Origin: Siphlonurus alternatus
Lineage: Eukaryota; Arthropoda; Insecta; Ephemeroptera; Siphlonuridae
Assembly (NCBI GenBank): GCA_949825025.1
Contig: OX463785.1
Span: 9,239,971 to 9,303,970, forward strand
Reading direction: 5' to 3'
Length of the DNA stretch: 64,000 nt
Position numbers and translations under genes: made by a program. Under the pieces are notes generated by a model. It saw nothing but the letters and a program-made list of their open reading frames with translations. It had not been told where the DNA came from and made no database searches. This document shows, piece by piece, positions 36,496 to 47,868 of this stretch; position 1 is the stretch's first letter, and every line of letters starts with the position of its first letter.

Positions 36496-38232
36496 CTGAA
36501 ACATAATTACGAGAAATTCGTCAGCTATCATAAATTTAAAGTCCCAGGCCTGATTTATAATTAATACAGAATTTTTCAATATATATATTTTTTAATGTTA
36601 TATGGACAGGTAACAGGGAAATCAGAAGTTTCCTATAAAAATTGAAATTTTTCTATAATAACAATAATAATTTTTAGAATAAATATTTTCCTGAGCAGAA
36701 ATTTAATTAAATAATTTAGTATTAAAATTAATAATATTTATAAATATGCCACCTCATTTCTGAAATACACATGTGTTGGAAGATAATACCTTATTCTATT
36801 ATAAAATGTTAACCCCTACAGTACAAAGTAGAAATCGGTTACATGAAATACCAACAAGTTAAGTGCAATTACAAAACTCACCATGCATTTAAACGTCCTA
36901 AATATGTCACGACATATGTTGCAGTGTTGCAAGGACACATTTTTTATGTAACCACGTCATTGCTACCGACTAATCCTTAAAAAAAATCTATCTCCATATA
37001 AATGACGTAGCTATTAACCTTTATAAACGTCAGCACATGAAGAAAATATCTGCATATGTTATACATTAGTATTCACATTTAACGATGCTTTGATAATATA
37101 TGTTATGTAAAAAATCTTAATGAATTTTTAAATATGAGAAATTACAATTTAAAAAAAAATAAGGTTATTAAAAGTTTTACTTAGTTGGTCATTAATAAAA
37201 ATGGTCACTATATTAGTTCCTTGTACGGGGGGTTATAAGAAAGGTGTGAAAAAATATCTTTATTACAATATGATTTTACACTTTTATTTAAAGTGCCTTT
37301 TATTTAAAGTGCACTTTAAATATATCTTAGGCTCTTTTATATTTTATTCTGTAACACTATTACTCATTGCATATTAATTATGCATTTTTGAGAAAGAAAT
37401 ATTTATTATTTATTCATTTATTTCTTTATTTAAAACAGTCTACTGGCTATAGGTGGTCCCATTGCCAAGAATACAAATAATCATTCATTATTTATTATAT
37501 TAATATTAATTGTTTTAAAGTTCACTGTCCCAGTATATCCTTATATAATTGAGCACAATTAATTAATAAATGCATAATATATAATATATTGTGATTTTTC
37601 ATGCAGTCATGCATTGCAGTTATGCTGTTCTGTCAGATGATTACCGAATATCATATAAAATGCGGTTAATTACTATACAGTACAGTACAGTATAGTGCAA
37701 ATATTATAATTTAAAATCACCAAAATTTTAATTAAGTAAAAAAAGTTCGTAAATTAACTAAACTATCTATAAGTACTGAAAATTAATTAATTTACTTTTA
37801 TTTTATTATAAACGTTGTTCTGCACATCCACATTCCAAGAAAATATTTAAATTTGTTGGTGAGATAACTAGTTAGACTAGCTACAATATAACAAATCTCA
37901 GTTTACGCCCGAATCTATGGCGCCAGAGTCCAGACAGACTGGCGCCTCCTATCTCTGTCTTTATAGAATCTACAAGATGGCCGATGCGCGCAGTTAAATA
38001 TTTTACAGATAATCTATTATATCTTTCATTGTTATAAAAGTTAGTAATATCACTATAAATTTACTGTTAAGTAAAAAACTACAAGGCAAAAAAATGTGTT
38101 TGTTTATATTTAATATTTTGACAATTTTTTCCTCAATGTAATATGAAATATGTCGTTATATTTTTATTTGCATCTACTTTTGCATATGCGGTTTGCTCTC
38201 AATTTTTTTCTTATGTAATGAAACTAAAACAC

Positions 38233-38257
38233 GTGTTGTTGTTGTTGTTGTTGTTGT
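38233..38257. repeat. (GTT)n microsatellite
   Basis: About eight GTT units. It is the reason for a poly-valine open frame that is not a gene. Confidence 0.9.
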
Positions 38258-38582
38258 ACGTAATCTTAAATATAAGTGCATGATTTCTTGGTACAAGAAT
38301 AAAGAAAGTGCTGTGACTGCTGTGCGCAAATATAATAATGTAATAAAAATCACTGGTCAATGTAATTATAGACCATGCAAGCTCATATAATTATCGTAAA
38401 ATTTTACGTTCAATTTCACTTATTTAAAATATAAAAAAATCATTATATTTCTTCAGCCATGCGCGCCCTTCTAACACATTTTATACTTTAATTTATTTTT
38501 ACAAAATTTCTTCTTATGTGCCAGTCACTTTTGTTTTCTTGTAAAATTACTAAAATAAGACAAACTTTTATTGCGGTTGAAA

Positions 38583-38868
38583 ATAGAGCATCGAATTAAA
38601 AATTTTATTTCAGAAATGGATAGAGGGTGCAAAGTTATGCTACTCTGATTTTTTTTTTTCAGATTTTTTAGTCCGGGAACTATTTTTTTTTAAAAAGATA
38701 GGACCTAAAAAGGGCGTGGGTTCAACCTAACCTCGCCAAAACTTTTTAGTAATACTTCCCAGTCTTTAAAAAATCTTAAAAAAAAAAAAAAAATTAAAGT
38801 TGTATGACTTTGCACTCTGACTTTGACTTTTTGCTTTACAATTTTTTGAGGCCAATACTTTATTAAAT
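38583..38868. mobile_element. Core-sharing MITE with tRNA-like centre
   Basis: It has a GATAGAGGGTGCAAAGTTA block, TGCTACTCTGATTTTT, and a centre GGGTTCAACCTAACCTCGCC resembling that of the element at 9654. The termini are degenerate (ATAGAGCATCGAATT and GAGGCCAATACTTTATT). Confidence 0.6.
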
Positions 38869-39853
38869 CTATGTAATATTCAGTGCTTCTACCTCCGGTC
38901 GCCCTCGCTCCCCTAGTTACAATTGTAAGGGAGTATTACGTATCTATAATTCTGCATGATATATTCTATTTATAATTCTACCAGAGTACCTTTTCTAATG
39001 TAATTAAATATAGGTATTATAATACAAATACGAGCTATAGTAAATTTATATCATACTTCTTCTGGAAGGAGCCAGAATTGTATTCGTATTTCAGTGTTGA
39101 AATTTCACATATTGGTGCAAAGTTTTAAATTTCAAACAAATTTCTTAATACTTCCGGCCACTTCAGATGGTGTGAATATAAAATTAATTTGATTATGACT
39201 CAAGAATTCGAGGTAATAAATCAAAATTGTTCTACTAAGCGCTTCTCATTTTAGAGTCAATTACCAAACTGAACTTGCAAGTTGCGTTATTTCCCGTTAG
39301 AAGATGTGATAATTTTATTACCTTAAACACCGGCGCTCATCTCTGCAACAGATTTTAATCTTGGTTTAATTTAACTATTTTCGACACAAAGTTTGACTAC
39401 AACGCGTGTAATTTTATTTCGTATATAATTAGAGAATCGCTAGTGAATTTTTACAATTAATCATTTTCTATCATGTGTATTATTATATGTATATTATAAA
39501 AGAGAAATATGAAATCGAAATTAGTATATTAATATACTCTAAATTTTGTTATACTTTGTAGTAAATCATGTCAGAAAACTTTCTTAGCTATATACAGTAT
39601 ATTTAAATTGCGAAAAAAAAAAAAATCGTTTAGTTGATGTGACGTTTTATTGTATGTTGAAATAATTGTCTCTTAACGAATTTATCATTCAATGTTTCTG
39701 ATCACCATAAATTTGTATTTTTCTATATAATTAAGACACGTACCAGTTATAAGCAAAAACAAGATTGTGTATTAAAACTATGAAATGTAAATTTGCTTTG
39801 CTTGTCCTTTCAGAAATTTTATTTTATACAATTTTTCTGTCTTAGGCCTGTAT

Positions 39854-40132
39854 TAAGCCGGTATTACACCATACAATTTTTCTGATTATTGTAAACAATT
39901 TTTCCTTACAAGAAAATTTGATTTCCATTTGTTTGTATGGAGATGAAATTTTCTTGCAAGAAAAAATTGTATACAATAATCAGAAAAATTGTATCGTGTA
40001 ATATAGGCTTTACACCATACAATTTTTCCTTGCAAGAAAATAAGAAAATTTCATCTCCACACAAACAAATGGAGTTCAAGTTTTAAAATTGTATGCAATT
40101 GTTAGGAAAATTGTATCGTGTAATACCGGCTT
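39854..40132. mobile_element. Head-to-tail pair of fold-back units
   Basis: AAGCCGGTATTACACCATAC opens the element and GTAATACCGGCTT closes it. At about 39990-40025 an internal copy of both ends meets (GTGTAATATAGGCTTTACACC), so two hairpin units of about 150 bases share one junction. The words CATACAATTTTT and AAAATTGTATCGTG repeat four times. Confidence 0.75.
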
Positions 40133-40229
40133 TACAATCATGTGTTAAAAATTAAATTAATATAATTAACTCCTCTCTTTCCCTCACAAATTTTGTACAT
40201 TGCAATTTTATTATAACATCCTATTATTT

Positions 40230-40580
40230 GCTACGTCGAGCGTGGTTAGTACTTGGGGATGGGTGACCGTTTCAAGTAAAAAATACGCTGCTCCCTCCCT
40301 GGGGTAAATTCATCTCGCTTTCCACCCAGTGCAGTGATGCACTTGTGTGTGGTTCCCCAGGCTTTGGACATTGCTTCGGTCCACTGAGAAAAAGTAGAGG
40401 TGTCCGTCCTGACTGAGGTTTTACACGGTTCCCTCAGTCTCACCTCAGCGAATGCTGGGACGCGTAAGCATGCAGGCCGTGGCCACTATCCGTTCCCTAC
40501 CTTATCCCTACCCAGTACCCCGCCGCGAGCTGTAAGCTCTTAGGGGTGTATCCTTGTAAAAAAAAAAAAAAAAAAAAATA
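40230..40580 (+). mobile_element. 5S-rRNA-headed SINE with poly-A tail
   Basis: The head GTCGAGCGTGGTTAGTACTT plus GGGGATGGGTGACCG matches the intermediate element and C box of eukaryotic 5S rRNA, the internal pol III promoter, with one extra G. It starts inside the 5S sequence, so box A is missing (5' truncation). A body of about 240 bases not related to 5S follows, then GTGTATCCTTG and an A run of about 20. A 5S head, unrelated body and A tail are the hallmarks of a SINE3-type element. It sits in the flotillin-2 intron between GMC1 and GMC2. The open frame on the opposite strand is a by-product. Confidence 0.8.
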
Positions 40581-42059
40581 ATGAAATAATTACATAATTA
40601 TATTATTAGATATAAATACCAATCAAATTAATTAATTAAATGCAATTATTATACAATTAAATTAACTTTAAAATGTGTATTAAGAATTAATGAAATTTTT
40701 ACATAAAAATTTAAAAAATATAGGAATGATGCTTCATGGAATTGTAATTTATGCAATTAAATTATTAAAATGCATTGTATCAAAATCTTTATATAAAAAA
40801 TAAATATACTTACATTATAGATGATATTTTAATGTTGAGTTTATAAAACAGGTATGCTTATAAATAAGGAACACGAAACTTATCACTTCAACGTATAACC
40901 ACAAATAATCCAACACTGACGCACATCGAAAAATAATACACAGGAACTTCGTCCTTTCAGAAAATGCAATTCATTCCTAAAACATGAAGTCTGTGTTGTA
41001 TGGCCTTGATATTGAATTTTTTGTTAGAAAAAAATATTTTTTAAATAAATTTTATACACAAGTCATATATATTGATGAGAACACATTGAGACACGCGTCC
41101 TTTTGTTTTAAAACAAAAGAAAATAATGAAGTGTTATGTTGTAGGAAAGTGAAATTAGAAGAAAAAAAAGTGATGCATTGACTAGCTTTGTGATAATTTT
41201 TTTGGCGTGTTTCAAATTAAAGAGAAAGTTTGTTTTTACTTTTTTTTCATTATTTACTGACCTCACCACCATAACATCGTAACAGTAAAAATGTGGTGAC
41301 ATATAATAAAGTTTCTGTATTAATTGGCCTGTGAGTCAGCTGCTATCTTTAATTTCCTAAATTTTGTTTTCAAGATCAATTCCGGTTAAAGATGATTACA
41401 GTCACAATATACTATACTGATACATCTTGATTTACAGAGACTATTTCATTATATTAAAGTTAATTATTTGAATGTACATCCTGAATGGAATATTTTATTA
41501 TAATTTGGATAGAGGACCTTGAGTTATGTATTTTCAGTTTTCTTCTTTTTTTTTTCAGAATTTTATAAACCTTCTAACACGTATAGTACCCTCCAAATCC
41601 TGCATGCTACAAAATGCTTTCGTGTCATTGTCATGCAAAATCAAATATTTATCACAGAAAAGCTTTTTCATGAGTATGTCAAATCATATATTGCAACACG
41701 ATTTTGAGGGTGTATGAAAGGATAAAAAAAAAAGTAAATAAATAAATAAATTTACAATATGCTATACACTGTACTCCTTTGTGAAAATGTATAGCCAAAA
41801 ATATTTTAATGGATAAAGAAGACGAAGAAAAGTTTTCTGAGATAAACAAAGAAAATTAGTTGTCAAAGTTATAGTTTACTCTATTGTAAAGAAAATAATA
41901 ATAATAATTGTTGTGCGGCCATGAAGAGCATCTAAAAGAACATATTATAAGGAAATAGGCATGAGCAAATGTTAAATTCTTTTTAGGATGGTTATTTTAT
42001 ATATATACGTCAATAATTTTCAACAAAGTGTACCTATATAGCGTGTTAGCACCAAAAAT

Positions 42060-42240
42060 AAACATTACAGGCGGTCGTGCATGCCCCGCCGAGGGCTTTT
42101 TATGTCTTACCAAGGCCGCGCGATAATTTGGACATGCGCAAAAAACGGTCAATAATATCACGTGATTAACCACGCCCCCTTATGTGAAAAATATTTGCGC
42201 GAGTTTTGGCGAGTTTGAGTTAGCGTGACATTGATTATAG
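42060..42240. promoter_or_regulatory. GC-rich promoter-like island
   Basis: In an AT-rich desert, about 180 bases contain GCCCCGCCGAGG, CCGCGCG, ACATGCGCA (NRF1-like), CACGTG and CCACGCCCCC (GC-box-like). No gene starts visibly next to it. It could be an enhancer or promoter in the flotillin-2 intron. The motif evidence is only suggestive. Confidence 0.3.
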
Positions 42241-43280
42241 CATGGTAAAAAATAGTTAGCGTTAGATAATAATTGGCAATGCAGTGTAATAGTGTAACTA
42301 ATTAGTAATTTAATTCTATTTTTATTATAACAATTCAATATTGAGCAACACTAGTATATACAAGTAGATGTTATCTCGAAATCATCTTTGCTAATATTTT
42401 TAATGTAATGATGATTCATCTTAATGTAATGAATAGAAAGTTAAATGAGCCAGTATGTTATAATGGAGGGTATTTAGTAGGTTACTGCGTTCATATACTG
42501 ACATAAATCAACAATTACCAAAAATTCACCTGTAATTAGCAATTAAATTGAGAAAATGTTGACATTTTAACTTTTAAATTCAATAAAAAATAATCAATCA
42601 TTATATTAAAATCTCATTATGCAAAAATATTGTAGTAAAAAAAAAAATAAATAAAATATACGTAACGATAAAAAAATATTCACTAGTATGTATGGTGCGT
42701 TTTATGCATTGAAGGAGCAAATTGATAAATTGATATTGATGTAACCCAAAAAATATTAATTCAGTAAAATTTTCAAAATAATTTTTAATTCAAATTTTAT
42801 TTTGATTGTAGGTATTGAATATTGGGATTCTATATGCGCTAACGATACAGCAGGCATGGATTACGTCAATTTGAAGTATATAACAGACTGAATTTTATAT
42901 AGATTTTATTTGAGCATCTGCCATTGCATGAAAAACAATTGACAATAAAACAACATTACGAACAGTATACATTGCAGCTTTGTACTAGCTGTTAAAATTT
43001 TGAAATTAAAAAATAATCCATTTTAGGGAGTTTCATATATTTTTGGTACATTTTATTTATATTTTTTTATATCGTTTACAATAATACTCTTAAAAATTAT
43101 TAATTAATAATTATTAATTGCAAATAATTTTTAATTTTAATATATTTCAAAAATATTGATTCATCACTCATGCAGCACATTAATCTATTTGATCTAAAAA
43201 AATATAAATGTATTAAAAAATTATAACAGTTTTAAATAAAATCATAATTTTAGTTAGACCTTGCATCTTGAAAAAATCGT

Positions 43281-43639
43281 TAAGGGTAAGGTAACGCCAC
43301 CAATGTTAAAAAAATCCCCCACACAAAAATTCTGAAAAAAATTTAAAATGTTCTCCTCTACACCCCCTATCAGTAGCTAAAATAGCATGCAGGTGTACAA
43401 ATTCGATCTAGTTTTTGAGTTATGAATTTTTAAAGTTGACTACTCTAACATGGAGAAATGGAACTCCCATGTTAAATTAGTCAACTTTAAAAATTCATAA
43501 CTCAAAAACTAGATCGAATTTGTATACCTGATATTTTAGCTACTGATGATAGGGGGTGTAGAGGAGAACATTTTAATTTTTTTTCAGAATTTTTGTGTGA
43601 GGGACTTTTTTTAACATTGGTGGTGTTATCTTACCCTTA
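43281..43639. mobile_element. TTAA-flanked fold-back MITE, 359 bp
   Basis: TAAGGGTAAGGTAACGCC to the complementary end CTTACCCTTA, with TTAA at both borders. It is the sister of 17035-17387 with the same arms. Confidence 0.8.
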
Positions 43640-45495
43640 ACAACAAGTTCATCAATTTTTTATCACTACACCATTATAAAAATACCTTACTTACCCTTTT
43701 AATCGAAGGAGCAACTCGTCGCACGTACACACACACGCTTGTCAAGTTTCAACTTGCGAGCTCATATTCAGAATTGCATTCCGATTAGAGAGAATGCCTT
43801 TCTCTGATTGGTTAAAAAAAAAACTCCTTTCCTTGTTATGTCATCGAATAGACTGGTTATATTTACGTTTTAAACACAGAAACATTTATTCTAATAACTG
43901 ACCTGTAGCCCTAAAATAAAACCAGTTTCATATTGCATATTATTATACAGTTTCAAAAGTCGACCATAAATTTAATAACCCTATTTATTAATTCTTAATA
44001 TTTATTTTTTTATACAAAAATCTTTAAATATGTGAAAGAAAGTAAAAATTGAATGTCAAATATAATAAAATAATTGGTTTCAGCTGGTTTATAGTATACT
44101 GTACTATTAGTATAATATATATAGCATTGACCTTTGGAAAATATATTAAAAGTGATATAGTATTTCAATTAATGCCTCTGTTTTTTTTTGTTTTTTTTTT
44201 TTTTTACATTTATAATTTTATATATTTTCAATAAATTGTATAATTATGAAAAAAATATTGCTTACATACAAGTTTTAGTTCAATGATTATAGTTCCTTTT
44301 TAATAGGAAACTTAATTTCTGAAAATTAATTTCATTTTTTTTTCAAAACCTATGTCAATATTTTTAACATTGATATAGTATTATAATCGCAAATTTGTTT
44401 TAAAATTGTTACTAGTAAAAGACTATAAATATTGGTTGATTTTAAAATTCTCTAAAAATCAAAATGAGTTAAAGAAATCACAAAAAAATAATAATAAGTT
44501 GACAATAATACATAGTCACTACCGCCATCTGTTGGCCAGGGAATTGTTTGTTTTGCAATTTGCATTGCAACTTAAACCACTTTCCAAGACATCTGGCTCT
44601 ATTAGGCTACAGATTGAGGCAGTTCAGTCCAGCAAAGACCAGTATACGTGCCATTGCAATGACAATGGTACAAGACTGCTGCCTCCCATGTGGGAAAAAA
44701 AAAAATAATTTTTTTTTGATTTTCGTCCTCCTTTTGGAGAACCATGTATCTTAATAATTCGTTGTGTTTATAATATGCATGTGGTAAAAATAGTAAATAT
44801 TATATATTTTTTTAGTTACAGTTAATTCAATAAATGTTAATAGTCCCTTATAAAAACTTTTGTAATAATAAAAAAAAAAAATTGCCTCGAGTATATAATG
44901 AAAAATAAACATTATATTGCACATAAAATGCAAAAACTTTTCATAACAAACCATTAAATGGCAAGCAATATGTTAACGCACATATGGTAATTTCATTTAA
45001 ACTTTCACTTTTATTCGTAAGTCAGTACTGGCAAGTACCAATAATAACTACCTGATGTCATGCTTGGTATGCATTTAGATAAAAAAAAAAGGTCAAGAAA
45101 CACAATTAGGTTGTTGGACACAACTTTCCTGTTTTTCGTGTTTGATTAAATACACTTGCACATTAGGAGGCAAAATTATGTAGCAACCCAGTATAATGTA
45201 CAATAATATATATGGATTGAAAATTGCACAATTGAGTTTAAAAATTAACTGTATTATTTTAGAGAAAATTAAAAAAAAAAAAATGGAGTTCGAGTTTTAT
45301 TTAAAAAAATATGATTAATCGTGTGCTCATAATATAAAGAGAAATTAATTAACAAAAGTGACGCCTGAAAAAGTTTGCAATCCTTTTTTTTTATTTATTA
45401 TTTTTAACTATTAAAAATCTTCAAAACCAATTCCAGGGAACAATATATTTTGTGAATTATTTTTCATACTCTGCAATTATCAATTGATAATCAAA

Positions 45496-45624
45496 AAGTC
45501 TGTTCGTAAATCGATTCATAAATCAATAATCAGATAAACCATCTGCATACCCCTCGTAGGTAAAATATTTATGTAAAATCTTATAATTTGATTAACATCT
45601 GATTGTGTATTTACGCACATACCT
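45496..45624. mobile_element. MITE with AGTCTGTTCGTAAAT ends
   Basis: Terminal words AAGTCTGTTCGTAAATCG and GTATTTACGCACATACC, with GATAAACCATCTG and GATTAACATCTGATTG inside. It is the same family as 50319-50449 and the half copy at 24426. Confidence 0.6.
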
Positions 45625-46831
45625 AATGCCCCCCCCCCCCAAATCGGAAGCATACGAGTATTAAATTATTATTATTATTTTTTAATTTTTGACATTTAAA
45701 TTTTCAATTGAATTGTGTCTTCACAAAATCGTTAGAACCATCACCATCGCTCAAGATATAATAAAATATATTATACTGTCATGTTATGATCATTGAAAAT
45801 CATGAAATAATGCTTATACATAACGGAATTCTAGCGCCTATGAGTTATTCTTCCCCTTGCACTTGCAAGCAGAAGAGGTTGCAAAGATTACAGGGGCTAT
45901 ATGATTTAAAACTTGCTTGAGTTGCATGCTAATGTGCACTTTCAATATTTTATATACGTCTTGGAAGTTACCAAAAAAATAGAAATACAGTTAAAAACTT
46001 AAATTAATTATACTTTTTGAAATAATGAAAAACGGTTATATTCTTTATTATATGACAGTACTTTCAAATATTTTTAATATTATAACACAGGACATAGTGA
46101 TTAATAATAAAGCTTGCAAGTGCATGGGAAACTTTCCAAGGTTACGAGTGTACAAGACTTACAACTGTCAGTACGATATAATATTTGTATACGCAATTCA
46201 GTAAAAACTTGACTAATAACTTCACCTTATATTACTTATCAAATCAATGAAGAACGTTGTTTTTGATGAAATGTTACAAATATTGAGGGTCTATAGGTGT
46301 CAGGAAAAATAAACTACAATATTATATTTAATATATTTATTATTTTTTTCCCACTCTAGCATTTCAATGTTTAATGTTCGATTGAAATATTGTTTAATAT
46401 TAAGATCTTTATACTACTGTGTACTCTACAGACTACAGTACACTACAGAGAAAAATTACCACATGTAGGACTTTTTAGGAAAGCTTTTTTTTTTATATAT
46501 ACTACTGTTTCTGCCTATATCTGTTGCAGACTTTTTAGAGGTTCAAAAGTCAAAATAGATTAAAAGTTGCTGTCATGCAGCCATTGATGCGTATGGTACC
46601 CTCTCACTCCCCTCTGCAAACATTAATTCATGCAATCAAACAATAAAATTTTATTTCCTTAACATTAAGAGGTTGAAATACGAATAGGAAGATCACAAAG
46701 AATCCAACTTAAGCTACTTCCGGAAAAAATTAACTAAATAAATATAATTTAATTAATTAATAATTGTATTTTCCTCATACTGTAGATCGAATATACGCAT
46801 AACACCTATTATGTAAATAGATTATTAATAT

Positions 46832-47120
46832 ATGAAAATTTTGTATTGCAGAAATGAATAGAGGGTACTAAGTTATCCTGCTCTAATTTTTTTCAGACCT
46901 TTAAGAGCCCGGGAAGTTTTGCTAAAGAGTTGAGCAAGTTCTGGATTTGAACCCACACCCCTTTTTTCATTATACTTTCCTATACTTTAATTCAAAAGTA
47001 AAGCTCATTGACGCCTGTACTTTCAATAAGCTGGGTTCTATATATATATAAAAAAATCGAAGTAGCATATTTTGGTGCATTCTACTTGGTATTTATTTCT
47101 TGAATAAAAATAATGTAAAT
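46832..47120. mobile_element. Degenerate core-sharing MITE
   Basis: GCAGAAATGAATAGAGGGTA and an inner GAGCCCGGGAAG block. The centre has GGATTTGAACCC, a damaged version of the B-box-like word at 9775. The right arm is eroded. Confidence 0.5.
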
Positions 47121-47210
47121 TGTCTATTATTTCAGTATTTGTGTTCCTTTAATGTATAAATGTATTGTAAATAAATATTTGAAACATATTCAAATACAGA
47201 AAAAAATAGC

Positions 47211-47367
47211 TACAGTGGCCGTCACATTTAGAAGCCTCATGGTCGGAAGCGCTCGAGAGTCATTCGGCTCGGCTCGGCTAGTGGTTTCCTTCGTTACAAA
47301 CCGGCTACCAATGACTGAGAGCGTTACAAACATGACCATGAGGCTTTTAAATGTGACGGCCACTATA
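47211..47367. mobile_element. Fold-back MITE, 157 bp
   Basis: TACAGTGGCCGTCACATTTA to the complement ending TGTGACGGCCACT, with AAGCCTCATGGTC against GACCATGAGGCTT inside and a GC-rich loop. It lies about 500 bases from the 3' end of GMC2. Confidence 0.8.
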
Positions 47368-47608
47368 TTAGATATGATCGTAAATCATGTTCGGATTACA
47401 CCTTGACCACAAGATGCAGCATAAAGAGTGGAGTAGACAGTGCAGATTACGTCATAGGTTTTGATCGTGTCTTCGTAAACTGAAGAAGGTCCTGTTTAGA
47501 GTACTCCGAGCGGAAATACGAGGAAAACATTTATGTTCATATACCACCTTTATTGTCAATTATTCATATTTCTTTATACATTAATGCACTTTTTATCGCT
47601 AGTATTAC

Positions 47609-47633
47609 ATTATTATTATTATTATTATTATTA
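47609..47633. repeat. (ATT)n microsatellite
   Basis: About eight ATT units downstream of the GMC2 stop codon. Confidence 0.85.
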
Positions 47634-47868
47634 TAAAAATGTAATTATTTCACGAAAAACGAAAATGCCTAAAATGATCATAATTAAATATACAATTTAA
47701 AACAAAAAGATTTATATCATTTTATATCTTTTAACTATAATAATACATAATATGTACACAAATATAGCTAAAATATTATAAGATTTTTTTTTTTAAAAAT
47801 AAAAAGAAATTATTAATCTAAGTGCATGACAAGATTATATAACTTACTTTACTGTACATCGATCATTG

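Larger units (their letters stand above)
36496..47868. other. Spacer GMC1-GMC2 within flotillin-2 intron
   Basis: 11.4 kb without a recognised gene. It contains a likely 5' exon of GMC1 near 36882-36985, a (GTT)n run, several MITEs (38583, 39854, 43281, 45496, 46832, 47211), a 5S-derived SINE (40230), GC-rich promoter-like islands (37905-37990, 42060-42240) and a CTCF-like word at 44520. Confidence 0.55.

Noticed and set aside
36496..36579. N-terminal extension of GMC1 by 28 residues
   Set aside because: It crosses a clear tttcag acceptor before the ATG at 36495. The extension is not signal-like and the paralogues share the acceptor-ATG junction.
38193..38390. Open frame with a poly-valine run
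   Set aside because: It is caused by the (GTT)n microsatellite.
40246..40443. Minus-strand 65-aa frame
   Set aside because: It is antisense to the 5S-headed SINE, with no domain.
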